A DNA stretch of 7,214 nt from an uncultured Blautia sp. (GTDB lineage Bacteria > Bacillota > Clostridia > Lachnospirales > Lachnospiraceae), in assembly GCA_934373235.1 (NCBI GenBank), contig CAKROW010000104.1, positions 1 to 7,214 on the forward strand. The letters are read 5' to 3'. Shown in pieces: positions 1 to 5,573 of this stretch. How positions within the stretch are numbered: the stretch's first letter is position 1; the number at the start of each line of letters is the position of its first letter. Position numbers and translations under genes: made by a program. The notes below the pieces were generated by a model. The model worked only from the letters and a program-made list of their open reading frames with translations. It was not told the origin of the DNA and made no database searches.

Positions 1-633
1 TGCGGAAAAAGTACTATTGCAGGGCTTCTAACAGCCAGAAATCGGAATTTCCGGGGAGCTGTCACCATCGGTGGAAAAAATATTTCCTCCATTCAGGAGG
101 CAGATCTTATGAAACATGTTGTTCTTGTACGCCACAACAGCTATCTTTTCAAAGGAACCGTAGAAGAGAATCTTCGCATGGCAAAACCAGATGCAACCAG
201 AAAAGAGATGGAAGCTGTATTAAAACAGGTGAACCTTATGGGATTTCTGGATACCCAGGACGGGCTTCACACAAAGCTTCTGGAAAAAGCAGGTAATCTT
301 TCCGGCGGACAGTGCCAGCGCCTTGTGATCGCCAGAGCGCTCCTTATGGATGCACCTGTATATATTTTCGACGAGGCAACCAGCAATATTGATATGGAAA
401 GTGAGGAACTTATCATGGATGTGATCCACCAGATCTCCCGGACAAAAACTGTGCTCCTGATTTCCCACAGACTTGCAAATGTGGTGGATTCTGACTGCAT
501 CTATCTGCTAAAAAACGGGCAGATCAAGGAATCCGGCACCCACACCGTACTTATGGAAAAAAGAGGCGCTTATCACAGGCTTTATAAAAGCCAGCAGCTT
601 CTTGAAAGCTACAGAAAGGGGGAAAGCGCATGA
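1..633 (+). CDS. ABC exporter subunit, ATPase end (5' truncated by window edge)
   Basis: This is the C-terminal 210 residues of an ABC transporter ATPase; the reading frame is open from base 1, so the real start lies outside the window. The first visible residues, CGKST, are the end of Walker A. Further motifs are the signature LSGGQCQR, Walker B VYIFDEATSNID with the catalytic Glu, and the switch His in LLISHRLANV. The segment VRHNSYLF sits where the Q-loop should be, with His (codon 133-135) in place of the usual Gln. The stop overlaps the next gene's ATG by 4 bases, so the two are very likely translationally coupled partners of one heterodimeric exporter. The family usually has about 570 residues with an N-terminal six-helix membrane domain, which would lie upstream. 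The substrate cannot be read from this fragment. An ATPase-only subunit is possible but less likely, given the partner's architecture. Confidence 0.93.
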   Translation, partial: CGKSTIAGLLTARNRNFRGAVTIGGKNISSIQEADLMKHVVLVRHNSYLFKGTVEENLRMAKPDATRKEMEAVLKQVNLMGFLDTQDGLHTKLLEKAGNLSGGQCQRLVIARALLMDAPVYIFDEATSNIDMESEELIMDVIHQISRTKTVLLISHRLANVVDSDCIYLLKNGQIKESGTHTVLMEKRGAYHRLYKSQQLLESYRKGESA

Positions 634-2345
634 ATACGACAAAAAAACGAAGAAGTGCCATTTCCATTATGGGAAATCTCATCGGGCTGGTAAAGCCTCT
701 TCTTCATATTATGGCTGCTGCCATTATCCTTGGTACACTGGGATATCTCTGTGCCATCTTTCTCACCATCCTGGCTGTACAGGTGCTCCTTCACGGACTG
801 TCTGCATCCGGAGCTTTGGAAAATCTGTCCATTTCCTGGCTCACCCAGGTTTCTACAGGAAAGATCATTACCGTTATGATCCTTATTGCAGTTCTCCGCG
901 GTATCCTCCACTACGCAGAACAGTACTGCAACCATTTTATTGCATTTAAACTTCTGGCAATTATCCGTCATAAGGTTTTTGCAAAGCTGCGTCTTCTCTG
1001 CCCGGCCAAACTGGAAGGCCGTGACAAGGGAAACCTGATCTCCATTATCACCACGGATATTGAACTTCTGGAAGTTTTTTATGCACATACCATTTCCCCC
1101 ATTGCCATTGCAGTTCTTACTTCACTTGTGATGGTGATCTTTACAGGCAGATACCATATCCTTGCAGGCGCGCTGATGCTGGCCGCCTATATAGTGGCAG
1201 GCGTGGTGATCCCTGTATGGAATGGAAGAAAGGGCGGTGACAGGGGAATGGAATTTCGTACCTCCTTCGGGGAACTGAACAGCTTTGTACTGGATTCCCT
1301 GCGCGGACTGGACGAAACTCTCCAGTACGGTCAGGGTGAGAAAAGAGAAGAAGCCATGACCAGACGTTCCAGGGAACTTTCCCATATGCAGAAAGAACTG
1401 AACCATATGGAAGGTATCCAGCGTTCTGTGACCGATGCCTGTATCCTTCTTGCCTCTTTCAGTATGCTTGCTCTTACCGGATGGCTGTATCAGAACGGAC
1501 AGTTGGGTTTTGACGGAGTGCTCACCTGCACAATTGCCATGATGGGCTCTTTTGGCCCTGTGGTGGCTCTTTCCAGCCTTTCCAATAACCTGAACCAGAC
1601 CCTGGCAAGTGGTGAGAGAGTATTATCCCTTCTTGAGGAGGAGCCTCAGGTAAAAGAAATTCCGGGAACTTCTGCCACGGTGACAGCAGATGACTTTTCC
1701 GGCGGAGAAGTTTCCCGTGTTACTTTCTCTTATGAAGATGAGGTGATCCTTAAAGATTACTCCCTCAGGATCCGTCCAGGAGAGATCCTTGGCATCCATG
1801 GTGCCAGTGGTTCCGGAAAATCCACCCTTCTGAAACTTCTCATGCGTTTCTGGGATGTAGATGAGGGCCGGATCACAGTAGACAACGAGGAGGTTTCCAG
1901 GATTCCTACCACCCATCTCCGCGATATGGAAAGCTATGTAACCCAGGAAACACATCTGTTCCACGATTCCATCGCAGATAACATTGCCATCGGAAAACCG
2001 GGAGCATCCAGGGAAGAAATTATGGCTGCTGCCGGAAAAGCATCTCTTCATGACTTTGTTATGACCCTTCCAAAGGGGTATGATACAGAAGTGGGAGAGC
2101 TTGGCGATACCCTTTCCGGCGGAGAAAGACAACGGATTGGTATTGCAAGGGCTTTTCTTCATGACAGTCCTCTTCTTCTCATGGACGAGCCTACATCCAA
2201 TCTGGATTCCCTTAACGAAGGAATCATTCTGAAATCCCTGAAGGAATCCTCAGAGAAGAGAACCGTTGTCCTGGTTTCCCACAGAACCTCTACCATGAAT
2301 GTGGCAGACAGGGTTTTTGAAATGAAAAACGGACGGATCTCCTGA
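630..2345 (+). CDS. ABC exporter, fused permease/ATPase subunit, CydC-like
   Basis: Complete 571-residue half-transporter. Hydrophobic segments near residues 24-56, 78-95, 153-172, 175-195, 268-288 and 293-315 form an exporter-type membrane domain. The ATPase follows, with Walker A GASGSGKST (391-399), Q-loop Gln439, signature LSGGERQ (495-501), Walker B LLLMDE ending in Glu520, and switch His551. All catalytic residues are intact. The membrane region, with RGxxxYxE near 90-97, GNL...TTDIELLE near 134-148 and ISPIAIA near 155-161, resembles CydC, the partner of CydD in the E. coli cysteine/glutathione exporter. That resemblance is judged by eye. Thiol export is therefore only a suggestion, and many clostridial pairs of this type have unknown substrates. 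The ATG is supported by an AGGGGG site about 7 bases upstream and by the ATGA overlap with the upstream subunit. No convincing terminator follows. Confidence 0.94.
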   Translation: MNTTKKRRSAISIMGNLIGLVKPLLHIMAAAIILGTLGYLCAIFLTILAVQVLLHGLSASGALENLSISWLTQVSTGKIITVMILIAVLRGILHYAEQYCNHFIAFKLLAIIRHKVFAKLRLLCPAKLEGRDKGNLISIITTDIELLEVFYAHTISPIAIAVLTSLVMVIFTGRYHILAGALMLAAYIVAGVVIPVWNGRKGGDRGMEFRTSFGELNSFVLDSLRGLDETLQYGQGEKREEAMTRRSRELSHMQKELNHMEGIQRSVTDACILLASFSMLALTGWLYQNGQLGFDGVLTCTIAMMGSFGPVVALSSLSNNLNQTLASGERVLSLLEEEPQVKEIPGTSATVTADDFSGGEVSRVTFSYEDEVILKDYSLRIRPGEILGIHGASGSGKSTLLKLLMRFWDVDEGRITVDNEEVSRIPTTHLRDMESYVTQETHLFHDSIADNIAIGKPGASREEIMAAAGKASLHDFVMTLPKGYDTEVGELGDTLSGGERQRIGIARAFLHDSPLLLMDEPTSNLDSLNEGIILKSLKESSEKRTVVLVSHRTSTMNVADRVFEMKNGRIS

Positions 2346-2414
2346 TACTCCTGTGGTACCTGGTGTATTCCTTTTGATCGCTCCTCCCAGAACAGAGATT
2401 TTTCTTACTCAGAA

Positions 2415-2442
2415 TTGATTTTTATATCATCTATGGTAAAAT
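2415..2442 (+). promoter_or_regulatory. SigA-type promoter with extended -10
   Basis: TTGATT (2415-2420) lies 16 bases upstream of TAAAAT (2437-2442), and TG at 2434-2435 gives an extended -10 (TGGTAAAAT). Transcription would start near 2449, just before the GGGAGGA ribosome binding site at 2456-2462 of the PH-domain gene. The site separates this gene pair from the ABC exporter operon. Prediction is from motif match and spacing only. Confidence 0.68.
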
Positions 2443-2467
2443 AGAGGTAAATGAAGGGAGGACGATT

Positions 2468-2854
2468 ATGACTTACAAAGAAAAAAAACGCTCCATGTTT
2501 TTTGGTCTGCCATGGACCTTCACCTCTTATACTGTGACAGATGAGATCATAACAGTAAATTCCGGCTTATTAAAAAAAGAAGAAAATGACTGCTACCTGT
2601 ACAAAGTGATCGATGTCCGCCTGGAAAGCAGCCTGCCGGAACGGATCCTTGGACTTGGAACCATCCACTGTTTTACCGGAGATGTGACAGATCCTGATCT
2701 TAAACTGCTTCACATCAGACACGCCAAGGATATCAAAGACTATATTTTAAGACAGTCTGAACAAGAGCGGATGAAACGTGGCACTGTAAATATGCAGCAT
2801 CTGGATGGCAGCCCCGGAATGGGCAAAATGTCCGGAAACGACAGTTGCAGATAA
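2468..2854 (+). CDS. PH domain-containing protein (bacterial PH2/DUF304 type)
   Basis: Protein of 128 residues. The first ~95 residues resemble a bacterial pleckstrin-homology-like domain: FTSYTVTDEIITVNSGLL (about 18-35) matches the two opening beta strands, followed by LYKVIDVRLESSLPERILGLGTI, the usual 'arises from interface/locus' strand pattern, and ending in the helix ADIxDYI-like KDIKDYILRQ. Such domains occur in membrane-associated or cytoplasmic proteins of largely unknown function. No membrane helix is visible here, unlike YdbS/YdbT relatives. The tail (about 100-128) is polar, Met/Gly-rich and probably disordered. The start is well supported: GGGAGGA lies 5 bases before the ATG. 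The LUD-domain gene follows after 17 bases and probably shares the transcript. Family assignment is by eye and the cellular role is unknown. Confidence 0.78.
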   Translation: MTYKEKKRSMFFGLPWTFTSYTVTDEIITVNSGLLKKEENDCYLYKVIDVRLESSLPERILGLGTIHCFTGDVTDPDLKLLHIRHAKDIKDYILRQSEQERMKRGTVNMQHLDGSPGMGKMSGNDSCR

Positions 2855-2859
2855 GAACC

Positions 2860-2865
2860 GGAGGA
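2860..2865 (+). promoter_or_regulatory. Ribosome binding site that fixes the LUD gene start
   Basis: GGAGGA ends 6 bases before the ATG at 2872. An in-frame TTG at 2845 would extend the protein by 9 residues. However, it overlaps the preceding gene's end and has no comparable site, so the ATG is preferred. Confidence 0.85.
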
Positions 2866-2871
2866 TATACA

Positions 2872-3498
2872 ATGGATACAAATATGCAGAAAAGAAATGA
2901 ACTGCTGGCCAAAACCGTAATCAAAGGACTTGAATCCCGTAATATGTCCGGTTACTACGCCAGAGATAAAGAAACAGCACTGAAACTGGCTCTTGAACTG
3001 ATCCCAAAGGGCAGCACCATTGCTATGGGCGGCTGTATGAGCGCACATGAGATCGGTCTGATCAGAGCATTGCAGGATGGAGGATATAACTATATTGACC
3101 GGAACAAAATGGATCCCCGTGCCGGGCTTATGGCAGCCTACAACGCAGATGTATTTTTATCCAGTGCCAATGCGCTTACAGACGATGGTATCCTCGTCAA
3201 TATTGACGGCAATTCCAACCGGGTATCCTGTATTGCCCAGGGTCCCAAAAAAGTGCTCTTTATAGTTGGCATGAACAAAGTCTGTCCGGATCCTGACAGT
3301 GCAATGAAGCGCGCCAGAAACGTAGCAGCCACAGCTAACGCACAGAGATTTGACGTCAGGACCCCCTGTAAGGAAACCGGGAAATGCTTTAACTGCAAAT
3401 CACCGGATACCATCTGCTGTCAGTTTCTGATCACCAGATATTCCAGACATAAGGACAGGATCCACGTCATTCTGGTAAATGATACACTTGGTTTCTGA
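2872..3498 (+). CDS. LUD-domain protein (LutC/YkgG-like, DUF162)
   Basis: Protein of 208 residues, the usual size for stand-alone LUD proteins. Family landmarks are the early helix MQKRNELLAKTVIKGLESR, GSTIAMGGCMSAHEIGL (about 47-63), the central ADVFLSSANALTDDGILVN (92-110), the GNSNRVSCIAQGPKKVLF stretch (113-130) and the typical ending IHVILVNDTLGF. Residues 164-183 carry a cysteine cluster (Cys166, 172, 175, 182, 183) that could bind metal or an Fe-S cluster; this is inference. LUD proteins are named after the LutABC lactate oxidation complex, but no LutA or LutB is seen here. Lactate use should therefore not be assumed, and the short clostridial versions have no settled function. The gene lies 17 bases downstream of the PH-domain gene and probably forms a two-gene operon with it. 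Confidence 0.88.
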   Translation: MDTNMQKRNELLAKTVIKGLESRNMSGYYARDKETALKLALELIPKGSTIAMGGCMSAHEIGLIRALQDGGYNYIDRNKMDPRAGLMAAYNADVFLSSANALTDDGILVNIDGNSNRVSCIAQGPKKVLFIVGMNKVCPDPDSAMKRARNVAATANAQRFDVRTPCKETGKCFNCKSPDTICCQFLITRYSRHKDRIHVILVNDTLGF

Positions 3499-3589
3499 CA
3501 GGATTCATATAAATCTGCCGAAAGACAACCATAGCAGCAAACATATAAGACTCAGTAAGAATAATCCATGTGACTTCTGATAAAGGTAT

Positions 3590-3615
3590 ACACCGGAAGA
3601 AAGCTACATAAATTA
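3590..3615 (+). promoter_or_regulatory. Possible SigmaK-type (mother-cell) promoter before the glycosyltransferase
   Basis: CATAAATTA (3607-3615) matches the SigmaK -10 pattern CATANNNTA fully. An AC lies at 3590-3591, 15 bases upstream, somewhat shorter than the usual spacing of about 17. Transcription would start near 3622, just upstream of AAGGA (3628-3632). The motif is short and the flank is AT-rich, so chance is possible. The sporulation-type neighbour gene makes it worth noting. Confidence 0.33.
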
Positions 3616-3644
3616 TACAAAGTTATGAAGGATGGCTGTCAGAT

Positions 3645-4724
3645 ATGATTTCTCTTACACTTTGTATGATCGTAAGAAATGAGGAGGCTGTACTGGAAAG
3701 GATACTGAAACCTGTTGCAGAGATCATGGATACGATTCTGATCGCGGATACCGGTTCTTCAGACAGAACAAAAGCAATTGCGAAACAGTATACGTGCCAG
3801 GTATTTGATTTTCCCTGGTGTGATGATTTTTCTGCTGCAAGGAATTTTCTCGTGGAAAAAGTCCGGACGGATTACTGGATGTGGCTGGATGCAGACGATA
3901 TTCTGGATGAGAATAATCTCAAGAAATTAAAGCTGTTAAAAGCATCCCTGGATAAAAAAAACGATGTGGTAATGATGGATTATGCTGCCGGTTTTGATAC
4001 TGACGGAAATGTAACATTCTCCTATTACAGAGAAAGGATTCTCAAAACTTCAGGTAATTTCCGTTGGAGCGGAAGGGTTCATGAGGCGATAACACCAGCG
4101 GGAAATATTTTTTATTCCGATATAGAAATCAGGCATCAGAAATGCGGACCGGGTGATCTTAACAGGAATCTTCGGATTTATGAAAAAATGCTGACAGAAA
4201 ATGAAAAACTGGAGCCAAGGCATCAGCTATATTACGGACGGGAGCTGTTTTATCATCAAAAATATCAGAAGGCTGCAGATGTGTTGGAAGATTTTCTGTC
4301 AGAGCCGGACGGATGGACGGAGAATCGTATAGATGCCTGCATGGTTCTTGGACAATGCTATGAACAGATCGGGAAAAAAGCTGCTGCTCTGGCAGCTTTT
4401 TTGTACAGTCTGACAATGGATGTTCCCAGGGCAGAGCTCTGCTGTGAGATCGGAAGGCTCTTTCTGGAGAAAGAATGGTACAGGCAGGCTGCCTACTGGT
4501 ATGGTCAGGCACTTACTGCTCCTGCCCAAAAGAAAAATGGGGGATTTTTCATGGCAGAATGTCATGGGTTTGTGCCATATATGCAGCTTTGCGTCTGCTA
4601 TGACAGAATGGGGTGTCATAAGCAGGCGTTCTTTTTTCATAAGAAGGCAAGAGCCGAGAAACCGGATGATCCAAAGGTGAAATATAATGCGGATTATTTC
4701 CGGGAGAAATACGGATTTGAATGA
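3645..4724 (+). CDS. Family 2 glycosyltransferase with TPR-like C-terminal domain
   Basis: Protein of 359 residues. The N-terminal GT-A domain carries MIVRNEE (8-14, nucleotide-sugar binding), DTGSSDRT (35-42), DDFSAARN (60-67), the metal-binding LDADD (81-85) and WSGRVHEAI (141-149), whose VHE is the expected catalytic-base region. From about residue 190 to 345 the protein is made of paired helices with TPR-like character, for example YYGRELFYHQKYQKAADVL and VPYMQLCVCYDRMG. This GT2-plus-TPR architecture is shared with SunS-type peptide glycosyltransferases and with SgtA of C. difficile. There is no signal peptide or membrane helix, so it should act in the cytoplasm by transferring sugar from a nucleotide donor. 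The next gene encodes a Thr-rich collagen-like protein 139 bases away, the obvious candidate acceptor. The start is chosen from the RNEE motif position; the AAGGA at 3628-3632 is a rather distant 12 bases away. Confidence 0.92.
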   Translation: MISLTLCMIVRNEEAVLERILKPVAEIMDTILIADTGSSDRTKAIAKQYTCQVFDFPWCDDFSAARNFLVEKVRTDYWMWLDADDILDENNLKKLKLLKASLDKKNDVVMMDYAAGFDTDGNVTFSYYRERILKTSGNFRWSGRVHEAITPAGNIFYSDIEIRHQKCGPGDLNRNLRIYEKMLTENEKLEPRHQLYYGRELFYHQKYQKAADVLEDFLSEPDGWTENRIDACMVLGQCYEQIGKKAAALAAFLYSLTMDVPRAELCCEIGRLFLEKEWYRQAAYWYGQALTAPAQKKNGGFFMAECHGFVPYMQLCVCYDRMGCHKQAFFFHKKARAEKPDDPKVKYNADYFREKYGFE

Positions 4725-4799
4725 ATGATATAAGTGCATCAGAACTTTGCTGTTTCAGGCACAACAACACATCAAAACAGATCTCTGCGCCATGGGTGC

Positions 4800-4827
4800 A
4801 CAGGTGGATTCTCCCAGACATATACTG
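4800..4827 (+). promoter_or_regulatory. Possible SigmaK-type promoter before the collagen-like gene
   Basis: CATATACTG (4819-4827) matches the SigmaK pattern CATANNNTA at all fixed positions but the last. An AC at 4800-4801 lies exactly 17 bases upstream, the usual spacing. The predicted start near 4834 would give a leader of about 30 bases containing the GAGGTGA ribosome binding site. The same -10 is one mismatch from the SigmaE element CATACANT, but no SigmaE -35 is evident. The evidence is motif matching only. Confidence 0.33.
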
Positions 4828-4840
4828 TATGGAAAGTCAT

Positions 4841-4866
4841 TTGCAGTATGAGGTGATTGCAGTATG
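4841..4866 (+). repeat. Direct repeat TTGCAGTATG overlapping the collagen-like gene start
   Basis: TTGCAGTATG occurs at 4841-4850 and again at 4857-4866, separated only by AGGTGA. The second copy contains the true ATG (4864), and the Shine-Dalgarno GAGGTGA (4850-4856) lies between and partly in the copies. The first copy's ATG (4848) opens only a two-codon frame, ATG AGG TGA. The repeat itself is certain; any function is unknown. Confidence 0.6.
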
Positions 4867-5430
4867 TTATTGAAACGCCGGAAACGGAAAGAGTTGGAGA
4901 TACAGCAGGACAGTCGTAATGATATATCCTGTACGTCCTGCTTCGGAAATAATAATCACTGTGGATGTGACAGATGCTGTCCAGGTCCTGTGGGGCCAAC
5001 CGGTCCAAGAGGCTGCCCGGGCGTACCTGGGCCTATGGGACCACAGGGTCCACAGGGAGAGCCTGGAATTCAGGGATATACCGGAGCAACTGGCGCAACC
5101 GGTGCAACTGGTGCAACCGGAGCTACTGGCGAACGTGGAGCGACTGGAGAGCAGGGGATACCCGGACCCACTGGTGCTACCGGACCAACTGGGCCGACCG
5201 GAGCTACTGGCGAACGTGGGGCTGCAGGAGAGCAGGGGATACCCGGACCCACTGGTGCTGCCGGACCGACTGGGCCCACTGGAGCAACTGGTGCACAGGG
5301 AGCGACTGGCCCTGCAGGGACAGTGACACCGGCAGCGGCAGTGGGAGATGCCACTAACCTGAACGACATCGTAGAAGACTTTAATGCACTGCTCGCCAAT
5401 CTGAGAGAGGCAGGAATACTGGAACGTTAA
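4864..5430 (+). CDS. Collagen-like protein, probable spore surface (exosporium) glycoprotein
   Basis: Protein of 188 residues in three parts. Residues 1-40 are a basic start (MLLKRRKRK) followed by a cysteine cluster (Cys23, 26, 33, 35, 38, 39). Residues 41-151 are 37 uninterrupted Gly-X-Y triplets, predicted to form a collagen triple helix; 18 of them have Thr at Y, including five GAT in a row at 74-88. The tail of about 37 residues contains DIVEDFNALLANLREAGIL, a short amphipathic motif seen at the ends of many Firmicutes collagen-like and phage fibre proteins, perhaps for trimerisation. No Sec signal or LPXTG anchor is present. This fits mother-cell synthesis and assembly on the spore, as for BclA proteins, whose Gly-X-Thr threonines are glycosylated. 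A TPR glycosyltransferase lies just upstream. GAGGTGA sits 7 bases before the ATG, and a terminator-like hairpin follows. A phage fibre origin is the main alternative, but no phage genes are near. The spore location is inferred. Confidence 0.9.
   Translation: MLLKRRKRKELEIQQDSRNDISCTSCFGNNNHCGCDRCCPGPVGPTGPRGCPGVPGPMGPQGPQGEPGIQGYTGATGATGATGATGATGERGATGEQGIPGPTGATGPTGPTGATGERGAAGEQGIPGPTGAAGPTGPTGATGAQGATGPAGTVTPAAAVGDATNLNDIVEDFNALLANLREAGILER
5083..5127 (+). repeat. Five tandem 9-base Gly-Ala-Thr repeats
   Basis: Codons 74-88 of the collagen-like gene encode (GAT)5. The units differ only at third positions (GGA/GGC/GGT, GCA/GCT, ACT/ACC). Gain or loss of a unit would keep frame, so the array could vary in length between strains. 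Confidence 0.85.
5119..5280 (+). repeat. Two tandem 81-base copies within the collagen-like gene
   Basis: Bases 5119-5199 and 5200-5280 are adjacent 81-base units, each encoding 27 residues or nine Gly-X-Y triplets (residues 86-112 and 113-139). By hand comparison they differ at 8 of 81 bases. Two changes replace Thr by Ala in Y or X-adjacent positions (GAT to GAA, twice) and the rest are silent. The arrangement is a fairly recent in-frame duplication. Confidence 0.88.
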
Positions 5431-5476
5431 CCCTTTCTTCTGACAGGGAACCTTGATAATACCAGCAGATAAATAT

Positions 5477-5513
5477 CAGGCGCAGATCACGAATAATGAT
5501 TTGCGCCTGTTTA
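5477..5513 (+). terminator. Rho-independent-like terminator after the collagen-like gene
   Basis: CAGGCGCAGATCA (5477-5489) pairs with TGATTTGCGCCTG (5497-5509) across a 7-base loop. This gives a 13-base-pair stem with one G-U pair, followed by a short T-run (TTTAG). It lies 46 bases after the stop codon. The stem is strong and the T-tract modest. It separates the collagen-like gene from the following promoter. Confidence 0.75.
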
Positions 5514-5538
5514 GTATACAGTAAAACACACAATTTTC

Positions 5539-5567
5539 TTGAAATCCTCACCATAGATGATTATAAT
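5539..5567 (+). promoter_or_regulatory. Near-consensus SigA promoter of the radical SAM gene
   Basis: TTGAAA (5539-5544) and TATAAT (5562-5567) are separated by the optimal 17 bases. Transcription should start near 5574. This is the best vegetative promoter in the window. It lies about 230 bases before the next ATG and so implies a long untranslated leader. Confidence 0.82.
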
Positions 5568-5573
5568 AGGGAA

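Noticed and set aside
1623..2162. Minus-strand open frame of 179 codons opposite the ATPase domain
   Set aside because: The plus strand here encodes all conserved ABC ATPase motifs in order; the reverse frame has no recognisable domain.
2346..2414. Terminator after the ABC exporter genes
   Set aside because: No stem with a following T-run could be found by eye; only short palindromes such as GGTACC are present.
2845..2871. TTG start extending the LUD protein by nine residues
   Set aside because: It overlaps the preceding gene and lacks a ribosome binding site, whereas the ATG at 2872 has GGAGGA 6 bases upstream.
3499..3589. Terminator or small gene after the LUD gene
   Set aside because: No convincing hairpin, T-tract or ribosome binding site with an open frame was found in this stretch.
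5083..5280. CRISPR-like or minisatellite array
   Set aside because: The repeats are in-frame 9- and 81-base collagen coding units without spacers of unique sequence.
5070..5399. Long minus-strand open frame rich in Val-Ala-Pro
   Set aside because: It is the reverse complement of the Gly-X-Y coding repeats; low stop frequency follows from GC-rich repeat codons, and no ribosome binding site or family similarity was seen.
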